Part shown: piece by piece, positions 8,782 to 16,573 of the stretch
How positions within the stretch are numbered: the first letter of the stretch is position 1
Layout: each line of letters starts with the position of its first letter
Assembly (NCBI RefSeq): GCF_038630985.1
Contig: NZ_CP152049.1
Span: 6,997,501 to 7,061,500 of the forward strand
Direction of reading: 5' to 3'
DNA length: 64,000 bases
DNA from: Paenibacillus sp. FSL H8-0548
Lineage (GTDB): Bacteria; Bacillota; Bacilli; Paenibacillales; Paenibacillaceae
Program-made: the position numbers and the translations under genes
Notes under the pieces: model-generated
Database searches by the model: none
What the model was told of the DNA's origin: nothing
The model's input: only the letters and a program-made list of their open reading frames with translations

Positions 8782-9345
8782 ATGTACGATATCATTATTA
8801 TTGGCGCTGGTCCAGCTGGAGCAAGCGCGGCCATTTTTACTGCGAAAGCAGGCAAGAAGACGCTCGTGTTTGAAAACAACAAAGGAATGACCAAGCGCGC
8901 TTGGTTCGAGAATCATTACGGAGTATTGGAAATTGGAGGTCCTGATCTTGTCGATACCGGCAAAAAACAGGCCGAAAAATTCGGTGCTGAGATCAAAGAG
9001 GAAACCGTACAAAATATTGAAGCTGTTACAGGCGGACTACGAGTAGATACGGATGCCGGCAGCTATGAAGCTAAGCATGTACTGTTCGCCACTGGTGTAT
9101 CCACTGAGCTCGCAGAGCACATCGGACTTACTACGAAGCCGGGCACTGAGCCGCGCATCAAAACCATTATCGCTGTCGATCAGGCAGGAAAAACAAACAT
9201 AGAAGGCATTTGGGCAGCCGGTACGGTAGCTGGAGTAAGCGTGCATGCCATTATTACTGCAGGCGACGGAGCGAAGGCAGCCATCAACATCATTAGTGAG
9301 CTAAATGGCGAGAGATACGTAGATCATGATGTTCTCAAAGCTTAA
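8782..9345 (+). CDS. Short FAD-dependent oxidoreductase (thioredoxin-reductase-like, no NADPH domain)
   Basis: A 187-residue flavoprotein. The N-terminus YDIIIIGAGPAGASAAIFTAKAG is a Rossmann FAD motif (GxGxxG), and the C-terminal part GIWAAGTVAGVSVHAIITAGDGAKAA is the second FAD contact of the thioredoxin reductase family. The inserted NAD(P)H domain of about 120 residues and its CxxC redox pair are missing: the chain passes from the FAD half directly to the closing half. It may depend on another reductase for electrons or act as an FAD-binding sensor. Start: ATG after TGGAGG. It is a single-gene unit, with its own promoter and a strong terminator behind it. Confidence 0.85.
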   Translation: MYDIIIIGAGPAGASAAIFTAKAGKKTLVFENNKGMTKRAWFENHYGVLEIGGPDLVDTGKKQAEKFGAEIKEETVQNIEAVTGGLRVDTDAGSYEAKHVLFATGVSTELAEHIGLTTKPGTEPRIKTIIAVDQAGKTNIEGIWAAGTVAGVSVHAIITAGDGAKAAINIISELNGERYVDHDVLKA

Positions 9346-9390
9346 CTGCAATTTTCTAATATAAGAATGAAAACGTGGATCAATAGAAAT

Positions 9391-9440
9391 AGGAGCGATC
9401 TCCAGGTTATGAACCTTAGGAGATCGCTCCTTTTATTTTA
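9391..9440 (+). terminator. Terminator after the short flavoprotein gene
   Basis: AGGAGCGATCTCC and GGAGATCGCTCCT form a perfect 13-bp stem with a 15-base loop, followed by TTTATTTT. Confidence 0.85.
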
Positions 9441-9485
9441 AAGCACGCCCTCTTTACAGCTGCTCCACGTTTATCCGCTAACTAA

Positions 9486-10079
9486 CTATTCCTCATCTGT
9501 TATCTCGTCAGCGGCCGACTTATCTTTTACTCCAGCTCCATCTGGACGTTCGCCACGCGATCCCTTTCCTTCATGGCCGTTCTTATCGTCGCCCTTGGTT
9601 GGTACCGTAAATTCGCCATTCACAAATTTTGTCACCTGCTCAGAGACAGCTGCCAGTCTAATATCGTATTGCTCTTGAGTAATTGTGCCGGCTGCTAATT
9701 CTTCTGCCAGCTTCTCGTCCAGCTTCACTTTCTGATCACTTACCAGCGCATCAATAACGGTTTGTACGTCGACTCCGTTCTCCTCTGCAATAGCCGCAAT
9801 CGTCTTGCCCGCCTCCTGCTCAGCCTCTAGCTCAGCCGCAGTCAGGCTAAGAACTGCTGTCAATTGTTCTTGTATATGTTCAAAACCGCTTCCGAGGCCG
9901 CCGCGTTTGCCGCTGTGGTTCTTTTTAGCAGTTCCCTTATCTGTTTGAGTGCTCTGCTCCAGCTGCTTATCAACGCTAGCTGTTGCTGCATTTACATACT
10001 GGCTCGTCCATAAGCTGCCGCCTCCTAGCGCCAGTGTTAGTGCGATTGCACCTGCTGTTATTGCTCCTGCTTTCATCAT
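9486..10079 (-). CDS. Secreted protein of unknown function with an Ala/Glu-rich helical repeat
   Basis: About 197 residues. Residues 1-32 are a signal peptide (MMKAGAITAGAIALTLALGG … YVNAA). The central part LTAAELEAEQEAGKTIAAIA followed by EENGVDVQTVIDALV is a motif seen in small secreted proteins of Firmicutes and Actinobacteria whose function is not known. The C-terminus is charged and of low complexity (Lys, Gly, Glu, Asp). Start: ATG 10079, eight bases after AAAGGTGG; the upstream GTG overlaps that site. Three 11-bp direct repeats about 80 bp upstream suggest control by an OmpR-type response regulator. Confidence 0.75.
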   Translation of the reverse strand: MMKAGAITAGAIALTLALGGGSLWTSQYVNAATASVDKQLEQSTQTDKGTAKKNHSGKRGGLGSGFEHIQEQLTAVLSLTAAELEAEQEAGKTIAAIAEENGVDVQTVIDALVSDQKVKLDEKLAEELAAGTITQEQYDIRLAAVSEQVTKFVNGEFTVPTKGDDKNGHEGKGSRGERPDGAGVKDKSAADEITDEE

Positions 10080-10159
10080 ACTTAATTCCACCTTTCAATT
10101 ACGATTTGTTGTTACAAGACCCATCATAACAGGCAATACTTAAGTCTCCTTTAAAGACC

Positions 10160-10191
10160 GCTGAAGGTTAGCTGAAGGTTAGCTGAAGGTT
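10160..10191. repeat. Three tandem 11-bp direct repeats (possible response-regulator site)
   Basis: GCTGAAGGTTA occurs three times head to tail, the third copy ending in T-T-G. The period of 11 bp, about one helical turn, and the position upstream of the start at 10079 resemble OmpR/PhoB-family binding sites. Confidence 0.6.
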
Positions 10192-10375
10192 GTTGCGGCC
10201 TGCTGCTATTGGATCAAACTGGATATTGTGAGTTGATACATGATTAAAATGAACTTTCATTTTTGGAATTGAACACTTTCCTAACATTAAGTGCGTATTT
10301 TTCTAATAGACATTTGTTACTGTTAGGGTAGTGCATACACCATGAAATGTTGTGAAAATAATTAGTGATTGCCTA

Positions 10376-10403
10376 TACATTTTCCGACAAAATTCGACGA
10401 TAA
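10376..10403 (+). promoter_or_regulatory. Sigma-D-like promoter of the chemoreceptor gene
   Basis: TACA, 16 bases, GACGATAA resembles the motility sigma factor consensus TAAA-N15-GCCGATAA. It lies about 37 bp before the start codon of a chemoreceptor gene, a typical target of this sigma factor. Confidence 0.4.
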
Positions 10404-10439
10404 ACTACATTAACAAATCCATTAAGAGGTGTAGCCCAC

Positions 10440-12185
10440 ATGTTTCGTATGAAGGACAAAAGCTTAGTCGTTACCAGCTCCATTGTGTTAGCCCTGCTAT
10501 TAATCATTGTTATTGGCGTTACGGAGTATTTGTCCTACAACACGCAAAAAAAAGCTTATTATGATGAGATCGAACGAATAGGTCAAACCCTCAGCTACCA
10601 AATCGAAGCTGATCGTGAAATGCTTGCATTAGGCTATAGCGAGATAGCTGCCGGAAATTACGATGATAACGACAATTCCAAGCAGCTACAGAAGTATCTT
10701 GATGCCATGGTTGAGAACGATATTGTCGCTAACGCCTACATCTATATGCCTGAGATCGTGGAGCAGGAAGGCACTAATGCGCTTACCATGCTGCAAAGCA
10801 GTGCGCAGCTGAAAGCGGACGGCCTAGGACCCGGAGCCGTTTATCAAATGACGTTCACATTGGAAGAGAGTGTGAATAAAGCCTTTAAGGATGGCACTGC
10901 TATCACAGACTTAGTCATAGATAAGTACGGTCAGTGGTTGACATTTTTCTCTACCTTAACAGATTCTAGCGGCAAGACCATCGGCTTATTCGGCATAGAT
11001 GTTGAATACCAAAAAATTGATACAGCCTTGTCCACATTGCTGTGGAAGAGTATCGGGATAGCAGTACTTCTATCCGCTATTGCTATCGGCATTATTATTG
11101 TACTTATTCGTATCGTGCTGAAGCCGCTCAAAAGACTTGCGGTAGTTGCCTCGCTGGCAGCACAAGGAGACTTAACCCTCTCCGTGCCCGTCAGTGGCAG
11201 CAACGAAATTGCACAAGTTGCTATAGCATTTAACCAAATGATCGCCAGCCTGCGCCAGCTGACCAGCAGCATTCGTACGACATCGGACGAGGTTGCCGGC
11301 TCTGCCTTCAACATGCAGCAAAGCGCCGAACAGACCTCAAGAGCTACTGAAGAAGTAACCGAAGCTATCCAAGAGGTTGCATCCGGCTCCGAGACACAGC
11401 TGCAAAGCTTCCAAGAGTGCCAGCGTGCGATGACGGAAATGACCATCGGCATTCAGCGAATCGCGGAATCAACGTCCTCCGTATCCGATCTTGCTGCCGA
11501 GACTTCCACGCTTGCTGTTGCAGGCGAAGCTGTTATCGAGCAAACGCTCGATCAAATGCAAACGATTGAAACCAATGTCGTAGCAACGGTTGCTACCTTA
11601 CGTGAGCTGGAGGAGCAAAGCAATCAAATCGGTCATATTCTAGCCATGATCGGCGATGTAGCCACTCAAACCAACCTGCTCGCTCTTAATGCTTCTATAG
11701 AAGCAGCACGTGCTGGCGAGCATGGCAAAGGCTTCGCCGTCGTTGCCCACGAAATAAGAAAGCTGGCAGAGCGCTCTAAAGAATCTTCTGAACAAATCGG
11801 TACGATCCTGCACAGCATTGGAAACTATACATCGACTGCATTATCCTCTATGGAACAATCCGCTGATGCGGCACGCACTGGCTCAAGCGTTTCGGGCCAA
11901 GCGGGCGAATCATTCCGCACCATTGTTGCTTCCATCCGCGACGTATCCTCTCAAGTACAGGAGGTTTCCGCAGCATCGGAGCAAATGTCCGCTGGCAGTG
12001 AACAGATCGCCGCCTCGCTCGATGAGCTTGAGACGATAACAGCGAGTGCCGCTGGCAATTCACAGCGCGTAGCTGCTGCTTCCGAGGAGCAGCTTGCCTC
12101 CATGCAGGAGGTTGCAAGCTCATCCGAGCAGCTTCGTAATTTGGCTTCCAGCCTGCAAGAGGCCATTGGACGGTTCAAAACCTAA
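10440..12185 (+). CDS. Methyl-accepting chemotaxis protein
   Basis: A 581-residue membrane chemoreceptor that senses an outside ligand and controls CheA. It has a membrane helix at about 10-30, an extracellular Cache-like domain to about 195, a second helix at about 200-222 ([20 protein letters not shown]), a HAMP linker at about 224-277 and a long helical signalling domain. The hairpin tip reads [20 protein letters not shown], the most conserved stretch of the family. Start: ATG after AGAGGTG. No che genes are nearby, so it is an isolated receptor. The ligand is unknown. Confidence 0.95.
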   Translation: MFRMKDKSLVVTSSIVLALLLIIVIGVTEYLSYNTQKKAYYDEIERIGQTLSYQIEADREMLALGYSEIAAGNYDDNDNSKQLQKYLDAMVENDIVANAYIYMPEIVEQEGTNALTMLQSSAQLKADGLGPGAVYQMTFTLEESVNKAFKDGTAITDLVIDKYGQWLTFFSTLTDSSGKTIGLFGIDVEYQKIDTALSTLLWKSIGIAVLLSAIAIGIIIVLIRIVLKPLKRLAVVASLAAQGDLTLSVPVSGSNEIAQVAIAFNQMIASLRQLTSSIRTTSDEVAGSAFNMQQSAEQTSRATEEVTEAIQEVASGSETQLQSFQECQRAMTEMTIGIQRIAESTSSVSDLAAETSTLAVAGEAVIEQTLDQMQTIETNVVATVATLRELEEQSNQIGHILAMIGDVATQTNLLALNASIEAARAGEHGKGFAVVAHEIRKLAERSKESSEQIGTILHSIGNYTSTALSSMEQSADAARTGSSVSGQAGESFRTIVASIRDVSSQVQEVSAASEQMSAGSEQIAASLDELETITASAAGNSQRVAAASEEQLASMQEVASSSEQLRNLASSLQEAIGRFKT

Positions 12186-12211
12186 GCAATAGGGTGATAT
12201 AGCAACTAAGC

Positions 12212-12254
12212 AAAAACGGCTAAACGGGTATGCTCCCGTTTAGCCGTTTTTTTC
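12212..12254. terminator. Bidirectional terminator between the chemoreceptor and bmrD
   Basis: AAAAACGGCTAAACGGG and CCCGTTTAGCCGTTTTT form a perfect long stem with a 6-base loop and T runs on both strands. It serves both convergent genes. Confidence 0.9.
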
Positions 12255-12266
12255 TATCCTCTATCA

Positions 12267-14294
12267 TTATGCCGACAATGCAGCACCTAGCTGCAGCTGA
12301 TACATGGCGAAATATTTGCCCTGCTGCTCCATAAGCTCATCATGACTGCCACGCTCTACAATTACACCGCGATCAAGCACAAGAATTTGATCTGCATTCC
12401 GAATGGTGGATAGACGATGCGCAATAACAAACGTCGTACGCCCTTTCTTCAATACATCAAGCGCTTCTTGAATAATCGCTTCCGTCTCCGTATCGATGCT
12501 AGCTGTTGCTTCATCCAATATGAGAATAGCTGGATCATAGGCTAGCGCTCGTGCAAATGAGATCAACTGCCTCTGGCCTGCAGACAGCGTGCTGCCCTTC
12601 TCAATTACCGGTGCGTCAATGCCGCCTGTGAGCTGACTGAACATATCATACGCGCCAACGTCGCGGAGCGACTGTTCAATCTTTTCCCGACTTATCTCAG
12701 GATTATCCAAGCTGATGTTGGAAGCAATCGTTCCCGTAAATAGAAACGGATCCTGCAGAACAATACCCATATGCTGCCTTAGCAGCTGCTTCGGCATATC
12801 GCGCACATCCGTACCGTCTACCCTAATTTTTCCTTCATTGGAATCATAGAAGCGGAACAGCAGATTTAATATCGAGCTCTTCCCAGATCCGGTGTGGCCT
12901 ACGAGCGCAACAGTCTCCCCTTGACGGGCATGGAAGGAAATATGCTTCAGAACGTATTCATCCTTCTTATACGCAAACGAAACATCCTCGAATTGCACAT
13001 CACCCTTATAGCGATCCATCTTGCCAGAAACGACATCAATGCCTTCCTCGTCCATCAGCTTGAAGACACGTTCTGCAGAGACACGTGCTGTCTCCAGATT
13101 GGATAGCTGGTTTACGATACCGACAATCGGTGCAAACATGCGGTTCATATAATCAACGAAGGCGTAAAGGACACCGACAGATACCGCTCCGCGCAGCGAA
13201 TCGCCCCAGAACATCCAAATCACGATTATAAATAAAATGTTCCGAACGACATTGACTAAATTATGCGACGTAATGGAATTTAAGCTGAGCAGTTTATTTT
13301 GATACGTATAATAATGCTCGTTCATTTCTTCAAATTCCTTATTCGTCTCCTTCTGACGGCGGAACGCCTGAATAATGGTCATCCCTTGAATCGATTCATT
13401 GATCATGCCATTAATTTCGCTCAGCTTGGCGCGAATAATACGGTTGTAACGCGCAGCAAACTTCCGATAGACGATAATCCATACGATTAGAATTGGAACT
13501 AACGGCAGTGCAATTAGCGCTAGTCGAACATCCAGCAGGAACAAAGCTCCATAGATCGCTGCCATATAAATAATGCCTGTGAAAAAATTCGCCAAAACCG
13601 CGACGTACAGCTCACGAATCGCTTCTGTATCATTCGTCACCCGCGAGACGACCTGCCCCGCCGATAAATTATCATAATAATTGACGGGCAACCGCTGCGT
13701 ATGTGCAAAAATATCGGTGCGCAGCTTGCGTACGATGCGGTTCGCAGACGTCTGCAGCATCAATCGCTGTCCGTAGGTGAATACCGCCACCAGCAGCAAG
13801 AAACCAAAATACATAGCTGCAAGCTTCAGCAACGCCGGAAACTCAGGCTTATAAAACTCATAAAGCTCCGGATTCGTGAGCTCCGTTACCGGATAGGAAG
13901 CCTGCTTCCCAGACTCCTTCTCTGTCACGGTCAACGTATTCCCTTCGATGACACGCTTGCCCTGCTCGAAAGCTAGCGCATCGTCCAGCCAATAAAACTT
14001 GCGACCAATCTGCAGCACGCGAACCTCTTTGCCCTTTGGCTCTGAACCGCTAGCTGCAAAGTGATCCTCGCGCTTATACCATTTATCTTTATAAAAAACC
14101 GCATAGTCCTGCTTCGCCTCAACCTCATGCCACTTCTTCTCGATGCCGAGAATATTTTGGTCGATCATCCGTTTGGCGATCAGCGGGCCTGCAAGCTCTG
14201 CGCATACGGCTAATATGAGTAGCAGCAGCGCAAGAATAATCGGTTTTTTATATAGCATGGCGTATTGAAACAATCGTTTTCCTGTATTGCCCAT
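12267..14294 (-). CDS. bmrD: ABC multidrug exporter, subunit BmrD (YheH) type
   Basis: A 675-residue half-transporter that pairs with BmrC to pump drugs out using ATP. Six membrane helices are followed by an ATPase domain. Between the first two helices there is an outside insertion of about 100 residues, typical of YheH (about 673 residues in Bacillus subtilis). ATPase motifs: Walker A GHTGSGKS, signature LSAGQRQ, Walker B ILILDEAT with the catalytic Glu present, and switch His in VIAHRLSTI. In the known dimer this subunit carries the competent catalytic Glu while BmrC is degenerate. Start: ATG after TGGAGCG. It follows bmrC by 21 bp. Confidence 0.92.
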   Translation of the reverse strand: MGNTGKRLFQYAMLYKKPIILALLLLILAVCAELAGPLIAKRMIDQNILGIEKKWHEVEAKQDYAVFYKDKWYKREDHFAASGSEPKGKEVRVLQIGRKFYWLDDALAFEQGKRVIEGNTLTVTEKESGKQASYPVTELTNPELYEFYKPEFPALLKLAAMYFGFLLLVAVFTYGQRLMLQTSANRIVRKLRTDIFAHTQRLPVNYYDNLSAGQVVSRVTNDTEAIRELYVAVLANFFTGIIYMAAIYGALFLLDVRLALIALPLVPILIVWIIVYRKFAARYNRIIRAKLSEINGMINESIQGMTIIQAFRRQKETNKEFEEMNEHYYTYQNKLLSLNSITSHNLVNVVRNILFIIVIWMFWGDSLRGAVSVGVLYAFVDYMNRMFAPIVGIVNQLSNLETARVSAERVFKLMDEEGIDVVSGKMDRYKGDVQFEDVSFAYKKDEYVLKHISFHARQGETVALVGHTGSGKSSILNLLFRFYDSNEGKIRVDGTDVRDMPKQLLRQHMGIVLQDPFLFTGTIASNISLDNPEISREKIEQSLRDVGAYDMFSQLTGGIDAPVIEKGSTLSAGQRQLISFARALAYDPAILILDEATASIDTETEAIIQEALDVLKKGRTTFVIAHRLSTIRNADQILVLDRGVIVERGSHDELMEQQGKYFAMYQLQLGAALSA

Positions 14295-14315
14295 TGCTCT
14301 TCACGCTCCAATTTA

Positions 14316-16061
14316 TTACGTTTCAATAGTAGCCTCAAGCTGCTGGCGATCATATTGCTCACGATACCAGCCGCCACTCTCTAACAATTGCTCATGTGTG
14401 CCTTCCTGCACGACTTTGCCCTCGTCTAAGACGATGATCCAATCGGCATGCTGCACGGCTGACAGCCGGTGCGTCGTAATGAGCGTGGTCTTGCCTGCTC
14501 TTTCCGTACGAATGCCTTCAATAATCTCAGCCTCCGTCTTCCCGTCAACCGCTGACAACGCATCATCCATGAGCAATATTTCCGGATCGGCAATTAATGC
14601 GCGGGCAATGCTGACACGCTGCTTCTGTCCACCAGACAGCGCAACGCCCCGCTCCCCAACCATCGTCTCCAGGCCATCCGGCAAAAATTTAATATCCTTG
14701 GCGAACGAAGCCCGCTCAAGCGCGCGCTGCAAATCCTTCTCGGTTCCCTCTTTGAGGCCAAAAAAGATATTTTCGCGAATCGTCTTGGAGAAGAGAACTG
14801 GCTGCTGCGGCACATAACCAATCCAGCCAAGTAAATCATCAATTTTCACACGGTTAAGCGATGCCCCGGATATGCTGATGTCCCCGCTGCCGAGCGGGTA
14901 TTCGCGAAGCAGCTGCTTAAGTAGTGTCGTCTTGCCGCTGCCGGTTCTGCCAACGATGCCGAGAGTCTGACCTTGATGCAGCGTAAAGGATACTTTGCTC
15001 AGGTTATCGACGGTAGAGGACGGATAACGGAATGTAACCTTGCTAAAGGATAATGAGGTAGGCTCCTCCACCCGAACAGGTACACTTGCATCATTAACGT
15101 CCGGCTTATAGCCAAGCGTCTCACTAACACGATCGAGCGAAGCATTGCCGCGCTGCATAATATTGATAAGCTCGCCGATGGCGAACATCGGCCAGATCAG
15201 CATGCCAAGAAATACGTTAAAGGATACCAATTCACCAAGTGTGATCTCATTGTGGAAAACTAAGTAACCGCCATAACAAAGCCCGATCAAATAGCTCGTT
15301 CCCACAAGAATTTTCATCGTAGGCTCGAACAATGCGTCAATACGTGCTACGGCGATATTTTTGCTGAGTACCTCGTTTGTCTTAGCGCCAAAGCGCTCTT
15401 CGTTTGCTTCCTCCTGTACAAAGGCTCTTATCACTCTAACCCCGGATACGGATTCCAGCACCTGATCGTTGAGCTCACCGAATGCATTTTGTGCATCCAT
15501 AAAGCGCTCATGAATTTTTTTGCCATAAAAGCTCATCGCCAGTGCCATAAGCGGCAGTGGCAGTAATGCGGCAAGCGTCAGCTTGATGCTAATGAGACCT
15601 GCCATTACAATTAGAATCGTAATCATAAACAAAGTCGAATCAATGAGCGTCAATATGCCAAAGCCTGCAGTCGTCGCAACGGCCCCAAGGTCATTGGTCG
15701 AGCGGGCCATCAGATCACCCGTACGATTGCGTTCGTAGAAAGTAGGAGTCATTTTTAGAAAATGTCCCATTAATCGTGATCTAAGCAGCTTCTCCAGTAC
15801 GAAGGCACCGCCAAACAGCTTATAGTGCCAGACGTACGTAATAACATAGCCGACAATCGTAATGGCTATCCAACCATAAAGTATCCGATTGAAGTCAGCC
15901 TGACCGAGCAAATCCTGATGAATACCATCAATCGTATAGCCGATGAGCCATGGCGGAATGACATCGATAAACCCTGTAATCACAAGCAGCGAGATCGCTA
16001 CGGTATAACGCTTCCAATTCGATTTAAAAAACCAGCTTAACTTTTTGAGTACACTAAACAT
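14316..16061 (-). CDS. bmrC: ABC multidrug exporter, subunit BmrC (YheI) type
   Basis: A 581-residue half-transporter, close to the 585 of Bacillus subtilis YheI. Six membrane helices (about 1-310) are followed by an ATPase domain with Walker A GRTGSGKT, signature LSGGQKQR and Walker B ILLMDDALS. The residue after the Walker B Asp is Asp instead of Glu, so this ATP site is expected to be catalytically weak, as known for heterodimeric exporters. Start: ATG 16061 with GGAAGGTG about 12 bases upstream. It is the first structural gene behind a leader ORF and two terminator-like hairpins, so expression probably depends on attenuation. Confidence 0.92.
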   Translation of the reverse strand: MFSVLKKLSWFFKSNWKRYTVAISLLVITGFIDVIPPWLIGYTIDGIHQDLLGQADFNRILYGWIAITIVGYVITYVWHYKLFGGAFVLEKLLRSRLMGHFLKMTPTFYERNRTGDLMARSTNDLGAVATTAGFGILTLIDSTLFMITILIVMAGLISIKLTLAALLPLPLMALAMSFYGKKIHERFMDAQNAFGELNDQVLESVSGVRVIRAFVQEEANEERFGAKTNEVLSKNIAVARIDALFEPTMKILVGTSYLIGLCYGGYLVFHNEITLGELVSFNVFLGMLIWPMFAIGELINIMQRGNASLDRVSETLGYKPDVNDASVPVRVEEPTSLSFSKVTFRYPSSTVDNLSKVSFTLHQGQTLGIVGRTGSGKTTLLKQLLREYPLGSGDISISGASLNRVKIDDLLGWIGYVPQQPVLFSKTIRENIFFGLKEGTEKDLQRALERASFAKDIKFLPDGLETMVGERGVALSGGQKQRVSIARALIADPEILLMDDALSAVDGKTEAEIIEGIRTERAGKTTLITTHRLSAVQHADWIIVLDEGKVVQEGTHEQLLESGGWYREQYDRQQLEATIET

Positions 16062-16126
16062 GCTTCTCTACCACACCTTCCGCTGTCCATCCCAGCATCG
16101 TAAACCTTGAATATTCCTATATTTAC

Positions 16127-16162
16127 AAAAAAAAGAAGCGCGCCGCCGCAACGACACGCTTC
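16127..16162 (-). terminator. Second intrinsic terminator in the bmrCD leader
   Basis: On the minus strand GAAGCGTG pairs with CGCGCTTC (8 bp, one wobble) and is followed by eight T. It lies between the leader ORF and bmrC, only about 65 bp before the start codon, so bmrCD transcription must read through it. Confidence 0.7.
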
Positions 16163-16210
16163 CTCCTCAGGCGGGAAACGACTGGAATTCAGTCGTATCT
16201 CGCAAGCATA

Positions 16211-16248
16211 GAAAAGGCGCATAGTTACGGTGACGTAACCATGCGCCT
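16211..16248 (-). terminator. Attenuator hairpin in the bmrCD leader
   Basis: On the minus strand AGGCGCATGGTTACG and CGTAACTATGCGCCT form a 15-base stem with a single mismatched pair and a 4-base loop, followed by TTTTC. The 5' arm is also complementary to leader codons 21-27 (16285-16303), so a competing antiterminator can form. Confidence 0.7.
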
Positions 16249-16270
16249 CTGATGATCGGAATATCCTCAA

Positions 16271-16363
16271 TCAAAGATAAACGACGCGCGGATGGATTAC
16301 GTTATTCATGTTCAAACGATGATTAATAGCTGCAATAAGACTAAAATGATTGTGAATGTTCAT
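16271..16363 (-). CDS. 30-residue leader peptide of bmrCD (BmrB-like)
   Basis: A short open frame, ATG 16363 to TGA 16271, preceded at nine bases by the near-perfect site GAGGAGGG and a good promoter. The peptide begins MNIHNHFSLIAAIN and ends RVVYL. In Bacillus subtilis a leader peptide gene (bmrB) precedes bmrCD and causes ribosome-mediated attenuation in response to translation-inhibiting antibiotics. Here the ORF contains a segment that can pair either with the region around its own ribosome-binding site or with the 5' arm of the following hairpin. No sequence similarity to BmrB is claimed; the analogy rests on position and structure. Confidence 0.7.
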   Translation of the reverse strand: MNIHNHFSLIAAINHRLNMNNVIHPRVVYL

Positions 16364-16398
16364 GGAACGTAACCCTCCTCTCGTAAAATATATTAGTC

Positions 16399-16427
16399 AC
16401 TTTACCATCCGATGAAAATACTGTCAA
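16399..16427 (-). promoter_or_regulatory. Promoter of the bmr leader and bmrCD
   Basis: A perfect -35 TTGACA, a 17-base spacer and -10 TAAAGT read towards the leader ORF; TTGACA ends about 60 bases upstream of its ATG. Confidence 0.7.
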
Positions 16428-16491
16428 TACCCTATATTCTAATTTTTTGTGCCCATTCATGTGCCAGCTGTCACAAATCGTTGCGGATTTC

Positions 16492-16507
16492 TGTGATTTG
16501 AATCACA
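16492..16507. promoter_or_regulatory. Fnr/Crp-type palindrome upstream of hmp
   Basis: TGTGATTTGAATCACA is TGTGA-N6-TCACA, the exact pattern bound by Bacillus Fnr and Crp-family proteins, 66 bp before the hmp start. A Crp-family regulator gene lies directly beyond hmp. A second inverted repeat (TCACAAATC … GATTTCTGTGA) overlaps its left side. Confidence 0.65.
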
Positions 16508-16573
16508 AGAGCTTCACTTCCCTCCGTCTATACTTAGCTTATTCGTTTCAAACAAAGCCTGGAGGGATTAAAC

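Larger units (their letters stand above)
10080..10439. other. Divergent regulatory region without genes
   Basis: 360 bases between the divergently read secreted-protein and chemoreceptor genes. It holds three direct 11-bp repeats near the former and a sigma-D-like promoter near the latter. No supported open frame was found. Confidence 0.6.

Noticed and set aside
16037..16270. 77-residue minus-strand open frame between the leader ORF and bmrC
   Set aside because: It reads through the attenuator and terminator hairpins, has no ribosome-binding site and overlaps the bmrC start in another frame.
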